Source: Streptomyces sp. 3214.6
GTDB taxonomy: Bacteria > Actinomycetota > Actinomycetes > Streptomycetales > Streptomycetaceae
Assembly (NCBI RefSeq): GCF_900129855.1
Contig: NZ_LT670819.1
Span: 3,038,001 to 3,102,000 of the forward strand
Reading direction: 5' to 3'
DNA length: 64,000 nucleotides
The notes under the pieces are model-generated. The model did not search any database, was not told the DNA's origin, and saw only the letters and a program-made list of their open reading frames with translations. Below are positions 36,299-45,082 of this stretch, one piece after another; position 1 is the stretch's first letter; each line of letters starts with the position of its first letter. A program made the position numbers and the translations under genes.

Positions 36299-37669
36299 AT
36301 GGCGGAAACGGTCACACTCTCCGGCAAGACGAGTCCCGGCCTCCTCGCGTCACTGGACCCCCTGCTGCGGGAGTGGCTGCCCCGCCAGCGCTGGTTCGCC
36401 GGCAAGGGGCGTCCGGTCACCGGGTTCTCGCTGGTGGCGGCCACCGAGCTGCTCCCGGTCGGCACCCGGCTGGGCCTCTACCACCTGCTGGTGCGCGCCG
36501 AGCAGGGCGCCGGGCCCGGCGACTGCTACCAGCTGCTCATCGGCGTACGCGAGGCTCTGCCGCCCCGGCTGGCGCCCGCGCTGATCGGACACGTGACGCA
36601 GGGGCCACTGGCCGGACGGACCGTGTTCGACGCCCTGTACGACACCCGGCCCGCCGAGGTGCTCCTGGAGGCCTTGCGCACCCGGGCGCGGATCGGGGCG
36701 CTGCGCTGCGAGCGGGAACCCGGGCAGGAGATCCGGTCGGGGCTGGTCCCGCGCCGATTGACGGGCGAGCAGTCGAATTCGTCGATCGTCTATGGCGATA
36801 CGTTCATCCTGAAGCTTTTGCGCCGGGTGGTGCCGGGCGTCAACCCGGACCTGGAACTGCCGCTGGCGCTGGCCCGCGAGGGCTGCCCCCGGGTGCCCGC
36901 GCCGACGGCCTGGATGGAGGCGCACCTCGACGACGAGCCCTACGTGCTGGCCGTGCTCCAGCCGTATGTGCAGGGCGCGGCGGACGGCTGGGAGCTGGCG
37001 CTGCGGGAGCTGGCCAAGGGCGAGGACTTCGCCGCGGAGGCGCGGGCGCTGGGGCGGGCCACCGCCGAGGTGCACGGGGCGCTGGCCCGGGCCCTGCCCA
37101 CGGCGACGCTCGGCCACGCACAGATACAGCCGATGGCCGACGGCATGGCCGTCCGCCTCGACGCGGCCGCGCAGGCCGTGCCCGCCCTGCGCCCGTACGC
37201 GCCCGCACTGCGCACCGCCTTCACGGCGCTGGCCGGTCTCGCGGCCGAGGGCCACACCTGGACCGCCCAGCGCGTCCACGGCGACCTGCACCTCGGGCAG
37301 TGCCTGCGCGCGGGCTCCGGGGAGTGGACGCTGATCGACTTCGAGGGGGAGCCGGCCCGGCCGCTGGCCGAGCGGCGCATGCCGCAGCCGACGGTGCGGG
37401 ACGTGGCGGGCATGCTGCGCTCCTTCGACTACGCGGCCCACTCGGCCGACCCGCCCACCCCGGGCTGGGCGCACGCCTGCCGGGCGGCCTACTGCTCCGG
37501 GTACGCCGAGGTGGCGGGCGCCGACCCGCGCACCGACCCCGTGCTGCTGCGGGCCTACGAGACGGACAAGGCCGTCTACGAGGTCGTCTACGAGGCCCGG
37601 CACCGGCCCGACTGGCTCCCCGTACCGCTGTCCGCGATACACCGCCTCGCCGCACCCGACCTGCCTTGA
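36299..37669 (+). CDS. mak: Maltokinase (Pep2/Mak)
   Basis: A 456-residue kinase that makes maltose-1-phosphate from maltose and ATP. ATG 36299 follows GGAAAGGAAC. The aminoglycoside-phosphotransferase-like fold shows the N-terminal lobe ([14 protein letters not shown]), [18 protein letters not shown] with the ATP-binding Lys, the catalytic loop [12 protein letters not shown] and the metal-binding Asp in [13 protein letters not shown]. Position between treS and glgB fits the GlgE pathway exactly. The next gene starts 13 bp after its stop. Confidence 0.95.
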   Translation: MAETVTLSGKTSPGLLASLDPLLREWLPRQRWFAGKGRPVTGFSLVAATELLPVGTRLGLYHLLVRAEQGAGPGDCYQLLIGVREALPPRLAPALIGHVTQGPLAGRTVFDALYDTRPAEVLLEALRTRARIGALRCEREPGQEIRSGLVPRRLTGEQSNSSIVYGDTFILKLLRRVVPGVNPDLELPLALAREGCPRVPAPTAWMEAHLDDEPYVLAVLQPYVQGAADGWELALRELAKGEDFAAEARALGRATAEVHGALARALPTATLGHAQIQPMADGMAVRLDAAAQAVPALRPYAPALRTAFTALAGLAAEGHTWTAQRVHGDLHLGQCLRAGSGEWTLIDFEGEPARPLAERRMPQPTVRDVAGMLRSFDYAAHSADPPTPGWAHACRAAYCSGYAEVAGADPRTDPVLLRAYETDKAVYEVVYEARHRPDWLPVPLSAIHRLAAPDLP

Positions 37670-37682
37670 GGAGGCTCCGTAC

Positions 37683-40067
37683 GTGACTCCCCCGAAGAAG
37701 AAGTCCGCCGCGCAGAAAGCAGTGACCAAGAAGGCGGTGGCGAAGAAGGCGGCGAGCAAGAAGGCCCTGGGGAAGGAGGCCCTGGGGAAGGAGGCCCACG
37801 GGAAGGAGAAGGCGGTGCCTGCCGCGAAAGCCCCCGCGCGGAAGCCGAAGAAGCCTCCCGTGGCGCCGCCGGTCGCGCCCTTCTCCCCGGCCCTCGACGC
37901 CGTCGACCGCGAACGTCTGCTGCACGGCGCCCATCACGCCCCGCACTCGGTGCTCGGCGCGCATCCGGCGCCCGGCGGGATCGTCTTCCGGGCGCTGCGC
38001 CCGTACGCGCGGTCCGTCACGGTGCTCGCGGGCGACCTGCGCGCCGAGCTCCACGACGACGGCGACGGCTTCTTCTCCGGGCTGCTGCCCCTCACCGAGG
38101 TCCCGGCCTACCGGCTCCTGGTGGCGTACGAGGGCACGACCGTGGAGACCGAGGACGCCTACCGTTTCCTGCCCACGCTGGGCGAGCTGGACCTGCACCT
38201 GATCGGCGAGGGGCGGCACGAGCAGCTGTGGACGGTGCTCGGCGCGCACCCGAGGACTCACCAGGGCGTGCGCGGCACGAGCTTCTCGGTGTGGGCGCCG
38301 AACGCGCGCGGCGTGCGGCTGGCCGGCACCTTCAACTTCTGGGACGGCACCGGGTACCCGATGCGTTCGCTCGGTGGAACCGGGGTCTGGGAGCTGTTCG
38401 TGCCCGGGATCGGCGAGGGCGAGCTGTACAAGTTCGACATCACCCGCCCGGACGGCTCGCACACCCTGCGCGCCGACCCGCTGGCCCGGCGCACCGAGGT
38501 ACCGCCGGCGACGTCGTCGATCGTGCACGCCTCGGCGTACGAGTGGGGCGACGAGGAGTGGCTGGCGCGCCGGGCCGAGATACCCGTGCACAAGGCGCCC
38601 TTCTCCGTCTACGAGATCCATCTCCCGTCCTGGCGACCAGGACTGACGTACCGTCAACTCGCCGACCAGCTCCCCGCCTACGTCAAGGACCTCGGTTTCA
38701 CGCATGTCGAGCTGATGCCGGTCGCCGAGCATCCCTTCGGCGGCTCCTGGGGCTACCAGGTCACCGGCTTCTACGCGCCCACGGCCCGGCTCGGCACGCC
38801 GGACGACTTCAAGCACCTGGTGGACGCGCTGCACCGGGCCGGCATCGGCGTCCTGATGGACTGGGTCCCGGCGCACTTCCCGCGCGACGACTGGGCGCTG
38901 GCCGAGTTCGACGGCCGTCCGCTCTACGAGCACGAGGACCCGCTGCGCGCCGCCCACCCCGACTGGGGGACGCTGGAGTTCGACTTCGGCCGACGCGAGG
39001 TGCGCAACTTCCTGGTGGCCAACGCCAGTTACTGGTGCGAGGAGTTCCACATCGACGGGCTGCGGGTGGACGCCGTCGCCTCCATGCTCTACCTCGACTA
39101 CTCGCGCGAGCCCGGCCAGTGGACGCCGAACGAGCACGGCGGGCGGGAGAACCTGGACGCGGTGGCGTTCCTCCAGGAGATGAACGCGACGGTCTACCGC
39201 CGAAGCCCCGGGGTCGTCACGATCGCGGAGGAGTCCACGGCCTGGGACGGCGTCACGCGGGCCACACACCATCCGGGCCCGAGCGGCTTCGGCGGGCTCG
39301 GCTTCGGCCTGAAGTGGAACATGGGCTGGATGCACGACTCGCTTGAGTACATGACCCACGAGCCGGTGCACCGCCGCTACCACCACCACGAGATGACCTT
39401 CTCGATGGTGTACGCCTACAGCGAGAACTACGTGCTGCCCATCTCCCACGACGAGGTGGTGCACGGCAAGCGCTCCCTGGTGTCGAAGATGCCCGGCGAC
39501 TGGTGGCAGCAGCGCGCGAACCTGCGGGCGTACCTGGCGTTCATGTGGGCCCACCCCGGCAAGCAACTCCTCTTCATGGGGCAGGAGTTCGCCCAGGGAG
39601 CGGAGTGGTCCGAGGCGCACGGCCCCGACTGGTGGCTGCTGGACCCGGCCTACGGCGCCGAGGCCGACCACCGGGGCGTCCGGGACCTGGTCCGCGACCT
39701 GAACAGCGTCTACCGGACGACCCCGGCCCTGTGGCAGCAGGACACCGACCCCGCCGGTTTCCAGTGGATCGTCGGGGACGCCGCCGAGGACAACGTCTTC
39801 GCCTTCCTGCGCTACGACGCCGACGGCTCCCCGCTCCTGTCCGTCTCCAACCTCTCCCCCGTCGTCCGCCACGACTACCGCCTCGGCGTCCCCGACGACA
39901 TCCCGGCCTGGCACGAGACCCTCAACACCGATGCGGCCGGCTACGGCGGCAGCGGCGTCGCCCACCCCGACCCGATCAAACCGGAACCCCACGCCCGCCA
40001 CGGCCGCCCGGCCGCCATCCGCCTGACACTGCCACCCCTGTCGACGGTGTGGCTACGCCCGGCGTAG
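37683..40067 (+). CDS. glgB: 1,4-alpha-glucan branching enzyme with Lys/Ala-rich N-terminal tail
   Basis: A 794-residue GH13_9 enzyme that makes alpha-1,6 branches. GTG 37683 has GAGGCTCC upstream. Residues 1-60 are a Lys/Ala repeat tail ([20 protein letters not shown]) resembling histone-like tails. Then two CBM48-like domains ([16 protein letters not shown] and [21 protein letters not shown]) and the barrel: nucleophile Asp in [19 protein letters not shown], acid/base Glu in [12 protein letters not shown] and third Asp in [12 protein letters not shown]. Last gene of the glgE operon; it branches the linear glucan made by GlgE. Confidence 0.96.
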   Translation: MTPPKKKSAAQKAVTKKAVAKKAASKKALGKEALGKEAHGKEKAVPAAKAPARKPKKPPVAPPVAPFSPALDAVDRERLLHGAHHAPHSVLGAHPAPGGIVFRALRPYARSVTVLAGDLRAELHDDGDGFFSGLLPLTEVPAYRLLVAYEGTTVETEDAYRFLPTLGELDLHLIGEGRHEQLWTVLGAHPRTHQGVRGTSFSVWAPNARGVRLAGTFNFWDGTGYPMRSLGGTGVWELFVPGIGEGELYKFDITRPDGSHTLRADPLARRTEVPPATSSIVHASAYEWGDEEWLARRAEIPVHKAPFSVYEIHLPSWRPGLTYRQLADQLPAYVKDLGFTHVELMPVAEHPFGGSWGYQVTGFYAPTARLGTPDDFKHLVDALHRAGIGVLMDWVPAHFPRDDWALAEFDGRPLYEHEDPLRAAHPDWGTLEFDFGRREVRNFLVANASYWCEEFHIDGLRVDAVASMLYLDYSREPGQWTPNEHGGRENLDAVAFLQEMNATVYRRSPGVVTIAEESTAWDGVTRATHHPGPSGFGGLGFGLKWNMGWMHDSLEYMTHEPVHRRYHHHEMTFSMVYAYSENYVLPISHDEVVHGKRSLVSKMPGDWWQQRANLRAYLAFMWAHPGKQLLFMGQEFAQGAEWSEAHGPDWWLLDPAYGAEADHRGVRDLVRDLNSVYRTTPALWQQDTDPAGFQWIVGDAAEDNVFAFLRYDADGSPLLSVSNLSPVVRHDYRLGVPDDIPAWHETLNTDAAGYGGSGVAHPDPIKPEPHARHGRPAAIRLTLPPLSTVWLRPA

Positions 40068-40092
40068 GCGGGCCGGGGACTGTTCCGGACCC

Positions 40093-42363
40093 TTACGTCA
40101 GCGCTTCCGTCAGCGGCTTCGGCAGTTCCTTGGTGTGGACCACGCCGAGGCGTTGGGTGGCTCGGGTGAGGGCTACGTACAGGTCGCTGGTGCCGTAGTC
40201 GGCGGGCTCTACGACGAGCACCGAGTCGAACTCCAGCCCCTTGGCCTGGCGCGGGTCGAGCAGGACGACCGTGCGGGTCAGGTCCGGTTCCGCGCCCGCC
40301 GTCACGCCGTCCAGGCGGGCCGCCAGCCGTCGGTGCAGCGCGCGCGGGGCGATCACCGCGAGCCGGCCCTCGGCGGGGGTCAGCTCGGCCACGGCCTCGG
40401 CGACCGCGCCCGGCAGGTCGTCGCTCGCGCGGGCCCAGGGCTTCACTCCCGTGGAACGGACCGAGCTCGGCGGTTCGAAGTCCGGGTTCTGTGCGCGGAC
40501 GACGGCCGCCGCGACGTCCATGATCTCGGCCGGGGTGCGGTAGTTGACGCCGAGGCGGGTGTGCTCCCAGCGGTCCTCGACGTACGGGGCGAGGATCCCC
40601 GACCAGGAGCCGACACCGGCCGCCTCGGCCGTCTGGGCCGGGTCGCCGACCAGGGTCATCGAGCGGGTCGGGCTGCGCCGCATCAGCAGCCGCCAGGCCA
40701 TCGGCGACAGCTCCTGCGCCTCGTCGACGATGATGTGGCCGAACGCCCAGGTCCGGTCGGCCGCCGCGCGCTCGGCGGCGCTGCGGTGGTCGTCCTCCTC
40801 GTGCCGCTCGGCGAACCGCTCGGCGTCGATGATGTCGTGCGCGGACAGGACTTCGGAGTCCTCCTCGTCCTTGTCGTCGAACTCGTAGGTGCGCGAGGCG
40901 TAGGAGACGTCGAGGACGCCCTGGGCGTAGGCGACCTGTGTCTCGCGCTCCCGGTCGGCCCGCACGCGGGCCCACCGGTCGTCCTCGCCGAGGAGTTCGG
41001 CCGCCTCGTCGAGCAGCGGGACGTCCGCGACCGTCCAGGCCCGGGTCACCGGGCGGCGGATCGCGGCCGCGTCCTCGTCGCTCACGTACCCCTCGGGGGC
41101 GGCGAGGAAGTCGGCGACCAGGCGACGCGGGGTGATGCGCGGCCACAACCGGTCGATGGCGGACCAGACTTCGGGGTTGTCGGCGAGCTCCTCGCGGATC
41201 TGGGTGATGTCGCCGGCGTCCAGCATGTTCGAGCCGTCGTAGGGGTCGGTGCCGATGCGCTCGGCGACCATGTCCGTCAGCGTGTTGAGGATGTAGCCCT
41301 CGAAGTGCTCGCGGGCCGCGTTGTGCGGCAGCCGTGCGGCGCGGGTGCGCTCGCGGGCGACGCCCACGAGTCCGTCGTCGAGCATCAGGACCTCACGGTC
41401 GTGCTCGATCGTGATCACCGGGTCGGGCAGCGCCTGCCGGTCGCGTACGACGGCGGCGAGGACGTCCGCCATGTCGGCGCGACCCTTCACGGCGGCCGCC
41501 TCGGGGGTGTCGGTCGCCGTCGCCTTCACGCCGGGGAAGAGTTCGCCGACCGTCGCCAGCAGCACGCCGGTCTCGCCCAGCGAGGGCAGCACCTCGCCGA
41601 TGTAGCCGAGGAAGGCGGGATTGGGGCCGACGATCAGGACGGCCCGCTTGGCGAGCAGTTCGCGGTGCTCGTAGAGGAGGTAGGCGGCGCGGTGCAGGGC
41701 GACGGCCGTCTTGCCGGTGCCGGGGCCGCCCTCGACGACCAGGACCCCGCGGTGGGGAGCCCGGATGATCTCGTCCTGCTCGGCCTGGATGGTCTGCACG
41801 ATGTCGTTCATACGGCCGGTGCGGGCGGAGCCCAGCGCGGCGAGCAGCACGGCGTCGCCGGTGGGGTCCTCGTGGCCGGTGCGCTCCTGGTCGCCGAGGT
41901 CGAGGATCTCGTCGTGCAGGGCGGTGACCCGGCGGCCTGAAGTGGTGAGGTGCCGGCGGCGGCGCAGGCCCAGCGGGGTGTGGCCGGTGGCCAGGTAGAA
42001 GGGGCGGGCGACATCGGCGCGCCAGTCGATGAGGATCGGCGTGTGCTCGGCGTCGTCGGTACGCAGGCCGATGCGGCCGATGTGGTGGCTGATGCCGGAG
42101 GTGAGGTCGATGCGGCCGAAGCAGAGGGAGCCGTCCACCGCGTTGAGCGCGGCCAGCAGACCTGAGCGTTCGGCGACGAGGATGTCGCGCTCCAGTCGGG
42201 CCTGCTGGGGCGTGTTGCCCTGGGCGAGCGCGTCCGTGACGGAGGTCTCCGTGTCGCCGCGCAGGGCGTCCACCCTCGCGTACACCCGGTCGATGAATTC
42301 CTGCTCGCGCCGCAATTCACTATCCGGAAAGTCGGTGTTTGACAATTCCACTCCCGCCCGCAT
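40093..42363 (-). CDS. HelD/HelR-like RNA polymerase-recycling helicase
   Basis: A 756-residue UvrD-like superfamily 1 ATPase. An N-terminal helical coiled coil (REQEFIDRVYARVDALRGD) precedes split helicase domains: Walker A GGPGTGKTAVALHRAAYLL, Walker B HIIVDEAQELSPM, motif III LVGDPAQTAEA, the late motif GVNYRTPAEIMD and the end motif YVALTRATQRLGVV. Actinobacterial HelD proteins remove stalled RNA polymerase from DNA; the HelR subgroup also protects against rifamycins. I cannot assign HelR from sequence alone. Starts are uncertain: ATG 42363, GTG 42351, or TTG 42345, which has GGAG 5 bases upstream. A GTATAT hexamer just upstream favours the later starts. Convergent with glgB. Confidence 0.9.
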   Translation of the reverse strand: MRAGVELSNTDFPDSELRREQEFIDRVYARVDALRGDTETSVTDALAQGNTPQQARLERDILVAERSGLLAALNAVDGSLCFGRIDLTSGISHHIGRIGLRTDDAEHTPILIDWRADVARPFYLATGHTPLGLRRRRHLTTSGRRVTALHDEILDLGDQERTGHEDPTGDAVLLAALGSARTGRMNDIVQTIQAEQDEIIRAPHRGVLVVEGGPGTGKTAVALHRAAYLLYEHRELLAKRAVLIVGPNPAFLGYIGEVLPSLGETGVLLATVGELFPGVKATATDTPEAAAVKGRADMADVLAAVVRDRQALPDPVITIEHDREVLMLDDGLVGVARERTRAARLPHNAAREHFEGYILNTLTDMVAERIGTDPYDGSNMLDAGDITQIREELADNPEVWSAIDRLWPRITPRRLVADFLAAPEGYVSDEDAAAIRRPVTRAWTVADVPLLDEAAELLGEDDRWARVRADRERETQVAYAQGVLDVSYASRTYEFDDKDEEDSEVLSAHDIIDAERFAERHEEDDHRSAAERAAADRTWAFGHIIVDEAQELSPMAWRLLMRRSPTRSMTLVGDPAQTAEAAGVGSWSGILAPYVEDRWEHTRLGVNYRTPAEIMDVAAAVVRAQNPDFEPPSSVRSTGVKPWARASDDLPGAVAEAVAELTPAEGRLAVIAPRALHRRLAARLDGVTAGAEPDLTRTVVLLDPRQAKGLEFDSVLVVEPADYGTSDLYVALTRATQRLGVVHTKELPKPLTEALT

Positions 42364-42427
42364 ATACTGTGCTCACTGAGCTTCTTTGCGACCCGATTCT
42401 CTTGAAGTCGCGAACCATCGAATATAC

Positions 42428-42472
42428 GCAAAGAAATCCCCCGAGCGCAATTGCTCGGGGGATTTCTTTTGC
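42428..42472. terminator. Bidirectional intrinsic terminator
   Basis: A perfect 14-bp inverted repeat (GAAATCCCCCGAGC at 42433-42446, complement at 42453-42466, loop gcaatt) is flanked by AAA on one side and TTTT on the other, so it can terminate on both strands. Its main role is probably ending the thioredoxin transcript (stop at 42522), which separates it from the helicase promoter. Confidence 0.85.
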
Positions 42473-42521
42473 ATCGGGTGACATACCCGGCGAGGTGTGC
42501 GACGGGGCTCGGAGCATGGGC

Positions 42522-42854
42522 TCAGAGCACGTCGGACAGCTCCTCCAGCAGCCGCCGCTTGGGCCGGGCCCCCACCATCGCCTTCACGGGCTCACCGTCG
42601 CGGAACACCATGAACGTCGGCATCGACAGCACCTTGTAGGCGTTGGTCGTCTCCGGGTTCAGGTCCACGTTCAGTTGCACCACCTTCAGCCGCTCGCCCT
42701 CCTCCGCGGCGATCGCACTCAGCACCGGCCCCATCTGCCGGCACGGCGGACACCAGTCGGCGGTGAACTCCACCAGGACCGGCAACTCCGCTCCCAGCAC
42801 CTCCCACCCGAAGTCCGCGTCCGTCACTTCCGCCACACCATCGGCTTTGATCAC
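42522..42854 (-). CDS. trxA: Thioredoxin
   Basis: A 110-residue thioredoxin with the active site ADWCPPCRQM (classic enzymes have CGPC; here CPPC) and the cis-Pro in LSMPTFMVFRDG. It reduces protein disulfides in the cytoplasm. GTG 42854 overlaps the stop of the MerR gene by GTGA, so the two are co-translated. An intrinsic terminator follows 50 bp downstream. Regulation by the upstream MerR-family protein is likely from operon structure. Confidence 0.95.
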   Translation of the reverse strand: MIKADGVAEVTDADFGWEVLGAELPVLVEFTADWCPPCRQMGPVLSAIAAEEGERLKVVQLNVDLNPETTNAYKVLSMPTFMVFRDGEPVKAMVGARPKRRLLEELSDVL

Positions 42855-43279
42855 CGTGACTGCCCTCCCAGTTCACACCCGGGTTCCGGACCCCCCGGAA
42901 CCAGCGCCTCGGCGGCCAGTTCGTCGCGGGCCTGCTCGGCCCTGACCAATTGCCCCGCGACCGTCTCCCGCACCGCCCGCAACTCCCCGATGAGCTCGTC
43001 CAGCTCCGCCAGCTTGCGGCGGTATACCGCGAGCGACGCCGGGCAGGAGTCGCCCTCCGGGTGCCCGGCCCGCAGACACTCCACGAAGGGCCGTGTCTCC
43101 TCCAGATCGAACCCGAAGTCCTGGAGCGTCCTGATCTGCCGCAACAGCTTCAGGTCGTCCTCGTCGTACGTGCGGTATCCGTTGCCGTTCCGCCGGGCGG
43201 GCAGCAGCCCCCGGGATTCGTAGTACCGCAGCGTCCGGGTCGTGGTCCCGGCCCGCGCGGCCAGCTCGCCGATGCGCAT
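42851..43279 (-). CDS. MerR-family transcriptional regulator
   Basis: A 142-residue regulator starting at ATG 43279 (MRIGELAARAGTTTRTLRYYESRGLL); the open frame extends 11 codons further upstream but would then remove the promoter palindrome spacing. The winged helix occupies residues 1-70, followed by a dimerisation coiled coil (YRRKLAELDELIGELRAVRETV). Two Cys (ECLRAG and GDSCPASL) flank the coil start, and a third lies near the C-terminus (GCELGG), so a thiol or metal sensor is possible. Translationally coupled to thioredoxin. An 18-bp palindrome lies 17 bp upstream. Confidence 0.92.
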   Translation of the reverse strand: MRIGELAARAGTTTRTLRYYESRGLLPARRNGNGYRTYDEDDLKLLRQIRTLQDFGFDLEETRPFVECLRAGHPEGDSCPASLAVYRRKLAELDELIGELRAVRETVAGQLVRAEQARDELAAEALVPGGPEPGCELGGQSR

Positions 43280-43295
43280 GCCTACGAACGTACGG

Positions 43296-43313
43296 CTTGA
43301 CGCCGACGTCAAG
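43296..43313 (-). promoter_or_regulatory. MerR-type operator/promoter palindrome
   Basis: The 18-bp dyad cttgacgccgacgtcaag has one mismatch between its halves. On the minus strand it contains a TTGACG that can serve as -35 for the MerR-thioredoxin operon, so binding at or next to the -35 region is plausible. MerR proteins usually bind dyads between -35 and -10. Confidence 0.65.
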
Positions 43314-43346
43314 GCAAGAGCGGTTCAGCTGTGAGACGGACAGACG

Positions 43347-43391
43347 AAAAAACCGGGCGACCGAGCCACGGGGGAGTGCTCGGCCGCCCGG
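43347..43391 (-). terminator. Intrinsic terminator with T6 tail (minus strand)
   Basis: Arms CCGGGCGACCGAGC (43353-43366) and GCTCGGCCGCCCGG (43378-43391) pair with one mismatch around an 11-base loop, and six A residues at 43347-43352 give a TTTTTT tail on the minus strand. It ends read-through from the symporter gene before the MerR promoter. Confidence 0.85.
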
Positions 43392-43400
43392 AGACGGTGG

Positions 43401-43460
43401 GGTGGAGAAGGTGGGGACGGGGGTGGTGAGGGTGGAGAAGGTGGGGACGGGGGTGGTGTG
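43401..43460. repeat. Tandem 30-bp direct repeat
   Basis: Two head-to-tail 30-bp copies (43401-43430 and 43431-43460) differ at a single base (a at 43429, t at 43459). Each contains the words ggtggagaaggtggggacgg and gggtggtg. They lie between two terminator hairpins downstream of the symporter gene and encode nothing evident. Confidence 0.9.
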
Positions 43461-43464
43461 GTGC

Positions 43465-43505
43465 CCGGGTGTCCGGCCCCGGTTCAGGCGGGGCCGGACA
43501 CCCGG
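43465..43505 (-). terminator. Terminator hairpin next to the symporter stop
   Basis: A perfect 16-bp inverted repeat (CCGGGTGTCCGGCCCC at 43465-43480, complement at 43490-43505) with a 9-base loop, 22 bp beyond the symporter stop codon. No T run. Together with the T6 hairpin further on it makes a double terminator. Confidence 0.75.
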
Positions 43506-43527
43506 AGTCGGGGGCCCTTGAAGCGGA

Positions 43528-44928
43528 TCAGGCCTTGGCGAGTTCCTTCTCGCCGCCCTCGCGCTGCTCGGGCAGGTCCGCGGAGTCGTCCTCGGCCTCG
43601 TCCTCGTGGTCGAGCAGGGTCTTCTCGTCGAAGGGCAGACCCCCGGCGAGCACCAGCTGGACGCGCTCCTTGTCGATCTCCTTGGTCCAGGTGCCGACCA
43701 GGACGGTGGCGACGGCGTTGCCCGCGAAGTTGGTGAGGGCGCGGGCCTCGCTCATGAAGCGGTCGATGCCGACGATGAGGCCCATGCCGTCCACCAGGGC
43801 GGGCTTGTGCGACTGCAGACCGCCGGCCAGGGTCGCCATGCCGGCGCCGGTGACACCGGCCGCGCCCTTGGAGGCGACGAACAGGAAGAGCAGCAGCGGG
43901 ATCTGCTCGCCGATCGACATCGGCGTGCCCATGGCGTCGGCGATGAACAGGGACGCCATGGTCATGTAGATCATGGTGCCGTCGAGGTTGAAGGAGTAGC
44001 CGGTCGGGACGGTGATGCCGACGACGGGCTTGCTGACGCCCAGGTGCTCCATCTTCGCGATGAGCCGCGGCAGCGCCGACTCGGAGGAGGAGGTGGACAG
44101 GATCAGCAGGAACTCACGGGCGAGGTACTTGAAGAACGTCAGGATGTTCAGGCCCGCGAAGATCCGCAGCAGCGCGCCGAGCACGATGAAGACGAACAGG
44201 AAGCACGTGGTGTAGAAGCCGAGCATCAGGACGGCGAGGCTCTTGAGCGCGTCCACGCCCGCCGAGCCGACGACCGCTGCCATCGCGCCGAACGCGCCGA
44301 TCGGGGCGGCCCACATGACCATCGACAGGACCCGGAAGACGAGCCGCTGGATGTGCTCGACGCCGCGCAGCACCGGCTGGCCGGACTTGCCCATGGCCTG
44401 CAGGGCGAAACCGCAGAGCAGCGCGATGAGCAGGGTCTGCAGGACGTCCGGCTGGGTGAACGCGGAGACCATGGTGGTGGGGATGATGCCGAGCAGGAAC
44501 TCGGTGGTGTCCTTGGCCTCCGCGGAGACCTGGGCCTGACCGGTCTCCTTCACGGCGTCGGTGATGTGGAGCCCGGTGCCCGGCTCCAGGATGTTGCCGA
44601 CGACCAGACCGATGCTGAGCGCCACGAGCGACATGACCACGAAGTAGCCGAGCGCGATACCGCCGACCTTGCCGACCTTGGCGGCCTTGCGCACGGATCC
44701 GATGCCGAGAACGATCGTGCAGAAGATGATCGGCGGGATCATCATCTTGATCAGGTTCACGAATCCGGTGCCGATGGGCTTCAGCTCGACGGCGAAGTCG
44801 GGGGCGATGAGACCCACGGCGATGCCGATGGCGACCGCGACGATCACCGCGATGTAGAGATAGTGGGTGCGGTCCCGCTTGACCGCGGGTGCGGCAGGTG
44901 CCGTATCGGGGGTGCTGCTGGCGGCCAC
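43528..44928 (-). CDS. dctA: C4-dicarboxylate (glutamate/aspartate-type) Na+/H+ symporter DctA
   Basis: A 466-residue membrane symporter. GTG 44928 is chosen because AAGGAGGG lies 5 bases upstream; the frame extends to 44976 without a good site. DAACS features: the serine-rich reentrant loop STSSSESALPRL, VPTGYSFNLDGTMIYM, and the second hairpin SKGAAGVTGAGMATLAG, followed by DRFMSEARALTNFAGNAVAT with substrate/cation residues. Expected to import succinate, fumarate or malate. An acidic tail ends the protein. Divergent from a CitA/DcuS-type kinase and its regulator, which probably induce it. Confidence 0.95.
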   Translation of the reverse strand: MAASSTPDTAPAAPAVKRDRTHYLYIAVIVAVAIGIAVGLIAPDFAVELKPIGTGFVNLIKMMIPPIIFCTIVLGIGSVRKAAKVGKVGGIALGYFVVMSLVALSIGLVVGNILEPGTGLHITDAVKETGQAQVSAEAKDTTEFLLGIIPTTMVSAFTQPDVLQTLLIALLCGFALQAMGKSGQPVLRGVEHIQRLVFRVLSMVMWAAPIGAFGAMAAVVGSAGVDALKSLAVLMLGFYTTCFLFVFIVLGALLRIFAGLNILTFFKYLAREFLLILSTSSSESALPRLIAKMEHLGVSKPVVGITVPTGYSFNLDGTMIYMTMASLFIADAMGTPMSIGEQIPLLLFLFVASKGAAGVTGAGMATLAGGLQSHKPALVDGMGLIVGIDRFMSEARALTNFAGNAVATVLVGTWTKEIDKERVQLVLAGGLPFDEKTLLDHEDEAEDDSADLPEQREGGEKELAKA

Positions 44929-45082
44929 GGCTGCCCTCCTTGACGTCTTCGTCGGCATCACCGGCGTGCGGCTCACGTCCGGGGAGTTATGGGGGAATGC
45001 GGCGACTATCCCCCGCCCGTGTGAGCGCGGTCACCCTTCCGTTCATTTAGTTCACACTTAACCTCGGAGGCACACTGACGAC
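44929..45082. promoter_or_regulatory. Divergent control region dctA / sensor kinase
   Basis: 154 bp with a comparatively AT-rich part near 45041-45062 (gttcatttagttcacactta) that likely holds the kinase promoter; GGAGG at 45066-45070 precedes ATG 45083 at an unusually long distance of 12 bases. The dctA ribosome binding site AAGGAGGG is at the other end. I see no single dominant palindrome for the CitB-like regulator. Confidence 0.45.

Noticed and set aside
42364..42521. Hairpin upstream of the HelD-like gene as a rifamycin-responsive regulatory element
   Set aside because: Its perfect stem is flanked by A and T runs on both sides, which fits a transcription terminator of the thioredoxin gene rather than a regulator site.
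43401..43460. Possible CRISPR-like array
   Set aside because: Only two contiguous copies with no spacers; it is a tandem duplication.
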